DNA of 64,000 nt from Nostoc sp. NIES-4103 (lineage in GTDB: Bacteria; Cyanobacteriota; Cyanobacteriia; Cyanobacteriales; Nostocaceae): the NCBI RefSeq assembly GCF_002368335.1, contig NZ_AP018288.1, positions 1,044,940-1,108,939 of the forward strand, given 5' to 3'. Numbering within the stretch: position 1 is the stretch's first letter; the number at the start of each line of letters is the position of its first letter. The notes beneath the pieces are model-generated. The model was not told the origin of the DNA. It searched no databases and saw nothing but the letters and a program-made list of their open reading frames with translations. Both the position numbers and the translations under genes were made by a program. Shown here one piece after another: positions 8,837-19,000 of this stretch.

Positions 8837-8861
8837 TACCTAGCAACCCAGTCCCCAGTCC

Positions 8862-11090
8862 CTAATCCCCAGTACCTTTTAGACGATACATAATTACTTT
8901 GCCTTTCCAATCTTCTTCCACGAATACTAAATACTCTCCATTTGCACGACGAAAAGCCCGGATACCGTGGGGTATATCAATCCAGCCACTTTCGCCGGCA
9001 ACTTCTGGGCCGGGTTTTAATTTTTGTACTGAAGTTCCTGTCTTGGCATTGTAGACATTTACCTCTGCCGTTTTCCCTGTGACGGTGAATACATAGTCAC
9101 CAGCTACACTCATGGCGGCGGTAGAGACTTCACGTTTGCCTGTGGTATCGTAAGGGACTACGATTCGCCAGCGGGGTGTGCGATTTCCTTGACTCCAATT
9201 GTCAAAACGGGCAATCTCAGATCCTACGACTTTGGTATCGTCGCCAATAGCCGGATGTTCTTTAGTGAAGCCTGATAAATACATGGTGTCTGTTTCTGGA
9301 AAATACTCAATGCGCCGCAAATCAGTAAAGAAGCTGGGATTTTGTTGCTTTTGCATGGAACTATAGGTATAGATGGGATTGCCATTAGCATCTAGTCCCT
9401 GCAAAGGATAGCGCCGGATACCGTCTTGAGTCCGCAAGGTTTTCCAAACATCTCCTTTACTATCTACCCACCATCCACCTAAATAGGGATAATCTTTGCT
9501 GGTTTCGTATTCATCTTTGTCAAAGCTACCGTTACCGTTTTTGTCTCGCCAAATCCATTCTCCTTGTTCTGGTTCATAAGGCGGCCAATTTCCCGGCATT
9601 GATTGTTTATTGTCGCCATGAGTACCAACGAACATCCCCGCAGGAATGGCAATTGTGCCATCTTTGGCTGGATTAAAACGATAAATTTGCACAAAGCTGC
9701 TGTACATATCTTTGAGGAACAAAAACGGCTTACCTTTGATGCGGCGCACAAAGGCTGCATCTGGTGATGTATGCAAGCGTGGATCTTGAGGATATTTAAA
9801 AGCGTTTAATGTATATCCCTTGTAAGTCCACTGCTTACCAGCAGGTTGACTATAATCCATGAGATAGCGTTCTTGCTTGGTAAATACATCTATGCCATCG
9901 CTACTAGGATCAGCATCGGCGTTATCAACAAATAACAATCCCAGTAATTGCCATAGTTGCTTTCCTGATGGCGAAAATTTGCGTAAATCTGTTCCTGATC
10001 TGTTGAAACCATTACTATTTACATAAATATTACCTGCTGCATCTGTACCTACGCCGCTCAAACCGTAAAATTTCAAAGCTTGAACTTCACCAGGAATACC
10101 TGCATATATACCCCCTTTGTTGCCGAAAGTACCAACTTGCACTGGCTTGTTTTTGATGTCGTAAATCAGTACTTGCTGACGAGGGCCATTGTCTGCAACT
10201 AAAAGTCTACCTTGAGGATCAATAGCGATCGCTGTTGGTTCAACAATATCTGCAATCTGTTGGGGCAGTTGCTTTCCTGTCTGGGAATAATGCACAATCT
10301 TGGCAGGAGTACTACCGATTTTGTTTTGAATAATCCAGAGATTTTTTTGTTGATCGATAGCGATCGCGCCCGGACGTGCCACACTAAAACTGCGTACTTC
10401 TTTCATCGTGTCGGTATTGTAGACACGAATCTGGTTACTGGCAGAATTACTCACATATAACTCATTATTTATAGTTGCTAATCCAGTCACTTCGCTTTGA
10501 GTACTGGTAATTAACATACTTTTATCCCAACCGCGCCCTTCATCAAATGGTGCAGGTTTAAAAGATAAATCATAGCGTCTGACACAGTACCATGTGGTTC
10601 CATCTGGGGGATAGTCTTGATTAATCTTGCCCACTGCCCCCTGAATCATGGCCATGTAAATATATTTATCATTGGCTGTTATAGCTTTGCCACCACTACG
10701 ACTCCAGCCGTGAGTATCATCTAACCGACCAATAACATTACCATCTTTATATATTCCTGCTTCTGCTCCACCTTCATCCCATTCACTATTGGTATAGACT
10801 GTACCATTGGGAGCAACATACATTGCTTCTATATAATTTTGTACCCACTTGTTGCCTCCGCCAAAACTATTACCTATCCAAGATGTTTTGTAAGTGGTTG
10901 TAGGCACTCCACTGACAGTCCAATCTGTTGTAAGTTCAATGGAAGTAACAATCATTCCAATAGCTAGACTCAAAATGAAAAATTTTGCCAAATTGAATTT
11001 ACGCAAATTTCTAGTTTGGAATAAATATTTGATATTTTGATTGAGTTTCTTGTAAACCTTCGCAAACGGCTGTAGTAATTTATTTTGCAT
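8862..11090 (-). CDS. Membrane-anchored NHL/SMP-30-like beta-propeller protein
   Basis: This is a 742-residue protein. After a basic N-terminal stretch there is one hydrophobic segment (LAKFFILSLAIGMIVTSI, about residues 34-51) that could be a signal anchor, so most of the chain should lie outside the cytoplasm. The body carries propeller-type repeats such as GLATINNELYVSNSASNQIRVY, IAIDQQKNLWIIQN and AIAIDPQGRLLVADN, like NHL or SMP-30/gluconolactonase proteins. An acidic DKNGNGSFDKDE segment resembles a calcium loop. I use the ATG at 11090 (gaggaatagt upstream) rather than a TTG at 11102. The stop codon lies inside a CCCCAGT-type repeat, so the last residues (GTGD) are repeat-derived. Function is not recognised; a surface or polysaccharide-related role is inference from its neighbours. 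Confidence 0.7.
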   Translation of the reverse strand: MQNKLLQPFAKVYKKLNQNIKYLFQTRNLRKFNLAKFFILSLAIGMIVTSIELTTDWTVSGVPTTTYKTSWIGNSFGGGNKWVQNYIEAMYVAPNGTVYTNSEWDEGGAEAGIYKDGNVIGRLDDTHGWSRSGGKAITANDKYIYMAMIQGAVGKINQDYPPDGTTWYCVRRYDLSFKPAPFDEGRGWDKSMLITSTQSEVTGLATINNELYVSNSASNQIRVYNTDTMKEVRSFSVARPGAIAIDQQKNLWIIQNKIGSTPAKIVHYSQTGKQLPQQIADIVEPTAIAIDPQGRLLVADNGPRQQVLIYDIKNKPVQVGTFGNKGGIYAGIPGEVQALKFYGLSGVGTDAAGNIYVNSNGFNRSGTDLRKFSPSGKQLWQLLGLLFVDNADADPSSDGIDVFTKQERYLMDYSQPAGKQWTYKGYTLNAFKYPQDPRLHTSPDAAFVRRIKGKPFLFLKDMYSSFVQIYRFNPAKDGTIAIPAGMFVGTHGDNKQSMPGNWPPYEPEQGEWIWRDKNGNGSFDKDEYETSKDYPYLGGWWVDSKGDVWKTLRTQDGIRRYPLQGLDANGNPIYTYSSMQKQQNPSFFTDLRRIEYFPETDTMYLSGFTKEHPAIGDDTKVVGSEIARFDNWSQGNRTPRWRIVVPYDTTGKREVSTAAMSVAGDYVFTVTGKTAEVNVYNAKTGTSVQKLKPGPEVAGESGWIDIPHGIRAFRRANGEYLVFVEEDWKGKVIMYRLKGTGD

Positions 11091-11824
11091 ACTATTCCTC
11101 AAGTTATAATTACTTGTAAACCGCTATTCTTACCAACACATGTGTTTGACTGAATTTAATAAATTATGAAACAGTCAGTAGTAAGTAAAATGTTGTAGGG
11201 AATGATGCACACTGAAGGTCATTACGAGCATCAAATTATATTTGTACCCGCTCTCAAAGCATATGCTTTTATTTATAGCCGTTTTCATCTAAGTTAAGTA
11301 TCAGCTAATAGTATAGGCAATTTATCAATTGCTTTTACAGCGTACCTAACTTAATTCAATTGGCTATCAAAACTGATTTTAACTAATTAATAGCCTTTGA
11401 CTGTACATATATATAAATAGCAAACAGTTGATGTATTTAACGGAATATTCACGAATAATTTATCAAATAAATACAATATTTTAATTTATTTATAATTCAT
11501 TTTTCGTGAAACTGTATTAATAATTACCAATTTTTAGAGAAAAAATGTCAATCTAAATACAGAAATATAATGTGAAATATACTAGCTAGTTTTTTTATAG
11601 CAAAATAAGTGTAAAAAATCAGCTACCTGACTATATTAATATTTTAGTGCATTAATAGTTATGAATGAGATTGCCATACAGTTTGGCGCTCAGAATACGG
11701 ATAATGTAGAAAATTACAGAATATAAGTACTAGCAACATCAATTTACTGCTGAATTTCAAAAAGCGGTTGAGCTTGGTGTAAAAGTGAACAAACACACAC
11801 TCAATAAATCATCGGAGATAACTA
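11091..11824. other. 734-bp AT-rich divergent promoter region
   Basis: This separates the minus-strand propeller gene from the plus-strand glycosyltransferase. It is strongly AT-rich and contains many short A/T runs. I find no ORF, repeat family or operator that I can name. Confidence 0.5.
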
Positions 11825-13000
11825 GTGGAAGATAAAAAAGAAAAATTTAATTCCGCATCTGCATCAATACTCACCCTTGGAATAGGCTGGTTTCCTAAAA
11901 CACCTGGAGGACTAGAAAGGTATATTTATGAACTTACTCATAGTTTGGCGGCAAATCAAGACCAGATAGAATTATGTGGAGTTGGTCTACCAGAAGTAGA
12001 ATTGAATTTACCAATCAAGCTGACTAACCTAGCTTCTCCAGATAGTGCAATTTGGCAAAGACTGTGGTCTATTCGCACTAACTTCCAGAAAACAAGAGTA
12101 GGTAAACCTGATGCCATCAATTTGCATTTTGCATTATACAGCTTTCCGATTTTAGATATTTTACCCAAAGGAGTGCCAATTACATTCAATTTTCACGGCC
12201 CTTGGGCATCTGAAAGTAAGCAGGAAATGATTGATCATAAATTGAGTATTTTGCTGAAGCGTCAATTAATAGAAAAAACAACTTATAATCGCTGCGATCG
12301 CTTTATTGTTCTCAGTAAAGCATTCGGTAAAATATTACATCAAGATTATCAAGTACCGTGGAATAAAATTCATGTTATTCCAGGTGGAGTTAATATTAAT
12401 TGGTTTCAACCAAACTTATCATCTCAGGAGGCTCGTCAACAGTTAAACTGGCCTGAAAATCGCCGCATACTATTTACATCCCGCCGTTTAGTACATCGAA
12501 CTGGAGTAGATAAATTGCTGCAAGCACTAGCAAGTATTAAGCCTAAAATTCCTGATATTTGGTTAGCAGTTGCTGGTCGTGGTCATATGCAAGCGACACT
12601 AGAACAACAAGCTAGAGAATTAGGGTTGGAAAATAACGTGAAATTTTTAGGATTTTTACCTGATGAGCAATTACCGATAGCTTATCAAGCAGCGGAATTA
12701 ACTATTATGCCTAGTCAATCCTTTGAAGGTTTTGGATTAGCTGTAGTCGAATCGTTAGCTTGTGGCACACCAGTTTTATGCACTCCTATTGGTGGAATGC
12801 CAGAAATTTTATTACCTTTTTCACCAGAGTTAATTACTACTTCCACTGAAGCTTCAGCTATTGCTGACAAATTAGAACAGGTACTATTGGGAAATTTACA
12901 AATACCTTCACGTCAAGCCTGTCGCCAGTACGCTATAACTAATTTTGATTGGCAAAAAATAGCCCAACAAGTGCGTCATATTCTCTTAAAAAATGTTTGA
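11825..13000 (+). CDS. Glycosyltransferase family 4
   Basis: This 391-residue GT-B enzyme starts at a GTG preceded by cggagataacta. The acceptor domain begins GWFPKTPGGLERYIYEL, with the glycine-rich loop. The hinge region has INLHFALYSFPIL and FNFHGPWASES. The donor domain has ILFTSRRLVHRTGVDKLL near residue 215 and the E-x7-E motif FEGFGLAVVESLACGTPVL near residue 300. Length is typical of GT4. A second GT4 gene follows on the same strand after 197 bp, so they may act in the same polysaccharide pathway. Substrate specificity cannot be read from sequence. Confidence 0.92.
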   Translation: MEDKKEKFNSASASILTLGIGWFPKTPGGLERYIYELTHSLAANQDQIELCGVGLPEVELNLPIKLTNLASPDSAIWQRLWSIRTNFQKTRVGKPDAINLHFALYSFPILDILPKGVPITFNFHGPWASESKQEMIDHKLSILLKRQLIEKTTYNRCDRFIVLSKAFGKILHQDYQVPWNKIHVIPGGVNINWFQPNLSSQEARQQLNWPENRRILFTSRRLVHRTGVDKLLQALASIKPKIPDIWLAVAGRGHMQATLEQQARELGLENNVKFLGFLPDEQLPIAYQAAELTIMPSQSFEGFGLAVVESLACGTPVLCTPIGGMPEILLPFSPELITTSTEASAIADKLEQVLLGNLQIPSRQACRQYAITNFDWQKIAQQVRHILLKNV

Positions 13001-13197
13001 AAATTGAATAGAATTAGCTAGTAAACAAACTAAGAAACCCTACAGAATAAGTACGAAAAATCTAAGTTTTATCTAGTTTAGACCTAAGTTGAGACTGCTA
13101 ATAAAAATAATCAATTAGACTTTTCAAACATACTTTCAGCTAAATTCTTTAACACATAACTCCTAACTCCCAACTCCTACCTCCTCACTTCCAACTT

Positions 13198-14349
13198 ATG
13201 AAAATTCTATTTTTAGACCAAAGTGGTAAACCAGGTGGTGCAGAATTGTGTTTAATAGATATTGCTAAACCTTATTGCGATCGCTCTTTGGTAGGCTTAT
13301 TTGCAGATGGCCCTTTTAGAACTTTACTACAACAACATCATATCCCTGTAGAAATTCTCACAACCCAACCAATTCAAGTTCGCAAACAAAGCAATTTAAT
13401 ACAAGCATTGGGGAGTTTCGGACAAATTGCACCTCTGCTTGCTAAAGTCATACAAAGAGCGACTGAACACGATTTAATCTACGCCAACACACAAAAAGCC
13501 TTAGTTGTTGGCGCATTGGCTAGTTTTTTAACTCGTCGTCCCTTAGTCTATCATTTACATGATATTCTTTCCCAAGAACATTTCAGCCAAACTAACCTTC
13601 GAGTTGCTGTTAACCTAGCCAATCATTTTGCATCGTTAGTAATTGCCAATTCCCAAGCTAGTCAAAAAGCCTTTGTCCAAGCAGGGGGACGTGCAGAACT
13701 GACTACAATTATCTATAACGGCTTTGAAGTGAAGAATTATCAAACTTGTGAGTCTGATGTTAAACAATTACAACAAAATTTAGGACTAGCAGGAAAATTT
13801 GTAGTTGGGCATTTCAGCCGCCTTGCACCTTGGAAAGGACAGCATATTTTAATTTCTGCCCTTGCTGAATGTCCGCCAGAGGTCACAGCAATTTTAGTGG
13901 GTGATGCACTGTTTGGTGAACAAGATTATGTCAAACAATTACACCAACAAGTTGTCGCACTTGAATTAGAAAATCGTGTCAAATTTCTAGGATTTCGTTC
14001 AGATATTCCTCAGCTGATGGCAGCTTGTAATTTAGTAGCACATACTTCTACTTCTCCAGAACCGTTTGGGAGAGTGATTGTTGAAGCAATGCTATGTGGA
14101 AAACCTGTGATTGCAGCCAAAGCTGGCGGTGCAATAGAATTAGTAGAACACGGCATTAATGGTTTTCTCGTCACACCAGGAAAACCCCAAGAACTCGCAC
14201 AATTAATTAACAATTGTCTGCAAGAAATAGAGACAACTGCCACTATAGCAAATAATGCTAAAACAAGCGCTAGTCAGCGTTTTGATGTGACAGCTATTAA
14301 TCAACAAATTGCTCAATTGTTATTAAGCAAATTTAGTACAGTTAAATAA
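13198..14349 (+). CDS. Glycosyltransferase family 4
   Basis: This 383-residue GT-B enzyme starts MKILFLDQSGKPGGAE, with the glycine loop of the acceptor domain. It has YHLHDILSQEHF near residue 117 and the donor domain VGHFSRLAPWKGQHILI near residue 202. The E-x7-E type site is PEPFGRVIVEAMLCGKPVI near residue 286. The ATG directly follows a run of actcctaactccc-type short repeats and has no good ribosome binding site, which may mean low translation or coupling. It is probably co-functional with the gene at 11825. It ends the polysaccharide region; repeats begin about 45 bp after the stop. Confidence 0.92.
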   Translation: MKILFLDQSGKPGGAELCLIDIAKPYCDRSLVGLFADGPFRTLLQQHHIPVEILTTQPIQVRKQSNLIQALGSFGQIAPLLAKVIQRATEHDLIYANTQKALVVGALASFLTRRPLVYHLHDILSQEHFSQTNLRVAVNLANHFASLVIANSQASQKAFVQAGGRAELTTIIYNGFEVKNYQTCESDVKQLQQNLGLAGKFVVGHFSRLAPWKGQHILISALAECPPEVTAILVGDALFGEQDYVKQLHQQVVALELENRVKFLGFRSDIPQLMAACNLVAHTSTSPEPFGRVIVEAMLCGKPVIAAKAGGAIELVEHGINGFLVTPGKPQELAQLINNCLQEIETTATIANNAKTSASQRFDVTAINQQIAQLLLSKFSTVK

Positions 14350-14393
14350 GCATAATTTAGTTTAGATCTGATTCGTAAAGTAAACTTTAAATT

Positions 14394-14530
14394 GTAGTAG
14401 CGCGACAAGGCTAAAATAGTCCATTAACTTTCCTCTTGTGGGATGGGCGTCCCGCCCGTCCTAATGGCGGGCTTCTAGCCCGCCTCACAAGAAAATCCAT
14501 TGCAACATTTTAGTTGTGTCAGTCCACTAC
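14394..14530. repeat. MITE-like repeat, 137 bp, copy 2
   Basis: The ends gtagtagcgcgacaaggcta and the inverse of tagttgtgtcagtccactac are imperfect inverted repeats. Inside is a hairpin ggcgggcttctagcccgcc. It is related to the copy at 8701-8836. Confidence 0.65.
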
Positions 14531-14604
14531 AGAATATTTACTTTATAAATATCCTTTTATAAAAAAACTTGTAACTCTATACTAAGACTAGTGAGTATAT
14601 CCTA

Positions 14605-14783
14605 AGCTCGACTTTATCCAAAATTAAGAACTTGGCTTTCCTTATCCGGCAAAAATCCCAGTTTTTTGGCAAATACTTTTTCCATGTCACTGATTTGCAC
14701 TCAAGTCCAAAAACTAAAACTACCGTCCCATAATGGTTTCAGCGTCGGGTTTTGGGCTTCGTAAAAATGGATAAAGTCGAGCT
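14605..14783. repeat. 179-bp element with perfect 16-bp terminal inverted repeats
   Basis: The left end agctcgactttatcca (14605-14620) is exactly inverted at 14768-14783. The 147-bp core has no open frame and no match elsewhere in the window. It has the form of a non-autonomous transposable element (MITE). Confidence 0.7.
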
Positions 14784-14894
14784 AAGTTGATATGCACTGG
14801 CTACTAAGTTGCGAAGAGAAATAGTATCTAAAAATGAGCAAGTAATATCATTTCACGATATTCCTGATACAATTTACTCCCCCAGCTTCCCCAG

Positions 14895-15165
14895 TTTGCA
14901 CGGCAGTTGATGCCAGTCCACTAAATTCGGGAGACCCGCCCAGGTGGCTGGCTCCTCCACTTGGGGACACCCCAAGACCCTTCGGGTGACGCTCGCAAGC
15001 TCGCTACCGCTGACGCTCGAAGACACGGCTTAGCTGCGCTAACGCTAACGGCAGTCCCCCAGACGCTCGGAAAGCGTAGCGTCTCCCCTTGGGAGAAGAC
15101 ACGGCTTAGCTGCGCTAACGCCGGAAACCGCTCCTGTTGGGGGCTGCCTCACCGCACTGCCTCCT
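14895..15165. repeat. GC-rich cyanobacterial repeat block
   Basis: This sharply GC-rich island lies in AT-rich DNA. The phrase agacacggcttagctgcgct occurs twice (about 15020 and 15097), and ggaaagcgtagcgtct forms a hairpin with nearby gacgctc. Apparent ORFs across it on both strands are low-complexity shadows. Confidence 0.6.
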
Positions 15166-15574
15166 AAATATATCAACTTTAAAGTGAAATGGTATAACAT
15201 TCCCCTTATCTCCCTCGCTACCTTTGAATGCAACTCAGTACAAATCCGCTTAAATATTTTTTATTAAGTTTAGATGAATTTTTTTTGGTTGAATGAAAAT
15301 TGTGGGCATGAAGTAAATAAGCCTAAGTTATCAAATCTTATTATTTGTGAACAGAGAAAATATTTTGGTATCAAAATAATTTAAAAAGTGATTCAAAAAA
15401 TAGTCAATTTTTTAATGATTTACTGCAATTTTTAGAAAAATACCAGTACTTATATAAATCTATTCAATTGGAATTTATCAGAATACTAAAACAGGTTAAA
15501 AGTTATATTAACTAATAAATTAAAGATTCAGTAAAGAAATTTATACGTAATTCTATTTATGATAAATAAATAAC

Positions 15575-15668
15575 TATAGCAATCCGAAATCATTCGTGAG
15601 ATGGAAAAAGTTCATAAATACCTACTTGTTATGTTCGTATTTTCTTACTTGCAATTCGGATTGATATA
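15575..15668. repeat. Small palindromic element (~94 bp)
   Basis: The left end tatagcaatccgaa is inverted at the right end ttcggattgatata with one mismatch. No ORF lies inside. The sequence 15169-15574 is AT-rich with nothing I can name. Confidence 0.55.
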
Positions 15669-16098
15669 TCATTAATCAAATAAAAACTGGATAAATTGCC
15701 AAAAATAATCGATTGATTAAAAACAACCTGTGCAATTTTTCTGGTCAAAACCTGATGGGAAATGTCCGTAAATTAGGCTTTAATTCTTGCTTTATAAATC
15801 TTATGGATTAATTTGAGGACACATATATTAAAGGCTTACTAAAGCTTAACAAGCTATATATCAACATTTTTCAATTAGACCAAAACAATTCTAAATAGGG
15901 TGTAAGTATGGGGTGGTACTGGAATTATACGACGTAGTGGCGCTGGCTGGTGTGCAGTGTTCGATGGCGATCGCCTTATTACTTATTAACTGACGAAATT
16001 CAGCACATGGTGAGAGTGGGATGAGACTAGATGTGAAATTTCAAGTTTTTTGACCTGACCAACAACACAAACAAAAACAACTTGGAGAATCAGCAACA
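15669..16098 (+). promoter_or_regulatory. Leader of the FG-GAP/RTX gene, no defined elements
   Basis: This 430-bp AT-rich region lies ahead of the large surface-protein gene. The only signal I can support is cttggagaat, 9-14 bp before the ATG at 16099, a plausible ribosome binding site. Confidence 0.35.
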
Positions 16099-19000
16099 AT
16101 GGTGAATGCGTTTTTGAGCTTATCTGACCTCAACGGCAGCAACGGCTTCGTGATTAACGGTATTAATACAGGTGACTTCTCAGGCGGCTCCGTCAGCGGT
16201 GCGGGGGACATCAACGGCGACGGCATTGACGACCTGATTATCGGGGCGTCTGGTGCCGACCCCAACGGTCAGAGTGATGCAGGGTCAAGCTACGTAGTGT
16301 TTGGCAGCAGCGGTGGCTTTGGTGCCAGTTTCAACCTCGCTGAGTTGGATGGCAGCAACGGCTTTGTGATTAACGGTATTGATGCGCGTGACCGCTCAGG
16401 CACCTCCGTCAGCGATGCGGGAGACTTCAACGGCGACGGCTTCGACGACCTGATTATCAGCGCAAGATATAGCTATACTTACGCATATACTTATGGTGCA
16501 GACGAGAGCTATGTGCTGTTTGGTAGCAGCAGTGGCTTTGATGCCAGTCTCAACCTCTCATCCCTAGATGGCAGTAACGGCTTTGTGATTAATTACACGC
16601 CAGCCAGTTCAGTCAGCAGTGCGGGAGACATCAACAGTGATGGCTTTGACGACGTGATTATCGGGAAAAGAGGGTTTATCGTTGATGAGGGATATAATTA
16701 CACTATTATTTCCTCGGGGTCAAGCTACGTGGTGTTTGGTAACAGCAGTGGCTTCACCAACAGATCCCTGATTGGCAGCGCAGGCAACTCCGTCAGCAGT
16801 GCGGGAGACTTCAACGGCGACGGCTTCGACGACCTGATTATCAGCGCAAGATATGCCCAGAGTTATAGAGGGTCAAGCTACGTGGTGTTTGGCAGCATCA
16901 GTGGCATCAGTAGCTCTGACCTCCCGTCTCTAAATGGCAGCAACGGCTTTGTGATTAACGGCATTAATATAGGTGACAACTCAGGCTACTCCGTCAGCAA
17001 TGCGGGGGACTTCAACGGCGACGGCTTCGACGACCTGATTATCGGCGCACCTGGTGCTGACTTCAACGGTCAGTTTGATGCAGGGCAGAGCTATGTGGTG
17101 TTTGGTAGTAGCAGTGGCTTTGATGCCAGCCTCAACCTCGCTGAGTTGGATGGCAGCAACGGCTTTGTGATTAACGGTATTAATACAGGTGACTTCTCAG
17201 GTCGCTTTGTCAGCAGTGCGGGGGACTTCAACGGGGACGGCTTCGACGACCTGATTATTAGCGCACCTGGTGCCGATCCTAACGGTCAGAATAATGCAGG
17301 GCAGAGCTATGTGGTGTTTGGTAGCAGCAGCGTTTTTGCCAGTCTCAACCTCTCGTCCCTGGATGGCAGCAACGGCTTTGTGATTAACGGTATTGACGCG
17401 GATGACCGCTCAGGTAGCTCTGTCAGCAGTGCGGGGGATATCAACGGCGACGGCTTCGACGACTTGATTATTGGGGCAGGTGGTGCCGACCCCAACGGTC
17501 AGTCATTTGCAGGGTCAAGCTACGTGGTGTTTGGCTTTGCCGCTCCCACGCCGACTAATCGAGCGCCAATTGCGGTTAACGACACGGTGACTACGGACGA
17601 AGACACCGGCGTAAATATTTCAGTTTTAGCTAACGACAGCGACCCAGACAATAAGGCTTTAACGGTTACTAGTGTTAACGGTAGTCCAATTACTGTTGGC
17701 ACTGCCATTACCCTGATTTCAGGTGCTTTAGTTACCCTGAATGCTGATGGCACTTTCACCTACGACCCCAACAATCAATTTGGAGGTTTACGTGCTGGTC
17801 AAACCGCAACTGACAGCTTTACTTACACTGTCAGTAATGGCAGCTTGACTAATATAGCTACCGTCAGCCTGACCATTAACGGAGCAGATGATACAAGCTT
17901 TGTTGGTTCGGTTTTCAACCTCTCTGACCTAGATGGCAGCAACGGCTTTGTAATTAACGGCATTGATGAGCTTGACAACTCAGGCTTCTTTGTCAGTAGT
18001 GCCGGGGACATCAACGGCGACGGCATCGACGATCTGATTATCGGGGCATTCGGTTCCAGTTCACAATATCGGCCATCTATACCGGAAAGCTACGTGGTGT
18101 TTGGCAGTAGAGATTTCTCTAAAACCAGACTCAACCTCGCTGAGTTGGATGGCAGCAACGGCTTTGTGATTAACGGCATTGCTGGGGATACCCCCTCGTT
18201 GTTCTCCGTCAGCAATGCGGGGGACATCAACGGCGACGGCTTCGACGACATAATTATCGGGATACCCAATACTTCCCCCAACAGTCAGTTTAATGCAGGG
18301 CAGAGCTATGTGGTGTTTGGTAGTAGCAGTGGCTTTGATGCCAGCCTCAACCTCTCTGAGTTGAATGGCAGCAACGGCTTCGTGATTAACGGCATTGGTA
18401 TAGATGACGGCTCAGGCTTTTCCATCAGCAGTGCGGGGGACTTCAACGGCGACGGCATCTCAGATCTGATTATTGGGGCACCATATGCCGACCCCAACGG
18501 TCAGTCTCGTGCAGGGTCAAGCTATGTGGTGTTTGGCAGCAGCAGTGGCTTCGGTGCCAGTCTCGACCTGTCGTCCCTGGATGGTAGCAACGGCTTTGTG
18601 ATTAACGGTATTAATACAGGTGACTACTCAGGCATCTCTGTCAGCAGTGCAGGGGATGTCAACGGCGACGGCTTCGACGACCTAATTATTGGGGCACCAA
18701 ATGCCGACCCCAATGGTCAGAGTTATGCAGGTGCAGGGTCAAGCTATGTGGTGTTTGGCAGCAGCAGTGGCTTCGGTGCCAGTCTCAACCTCGCTGAGTT
18801 GGATGGCAGCAACGGCTTTGTGATTAACGGTATTGATAATTATGACCGCTCAGGCTTTTCCGTCAGCAGTGCGGGGGATATCAACGGCGATGGCATCTCA
18901 GACCTGATTATTGGGGCACCAGATGCCGACCCCAACGGTCAGTCTCGTGCAGGGTCGAGCTACGTGGTGTTTGGTAGCAGCAGTGGCTTTGGTGCCAGTC

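Noticed and set aside
14961..15233. ORFs on both strands in the GC-rich repeat island
   Set aside because: The translations are low-complexity products of repeated GC-rich words without a binding site or family resemblance.
14394..15668. Complete insertion sequence in the 1.7-kb non-coding region
   Set aside because: Several inverted-repeat elements are present but none contains a transposase frame.
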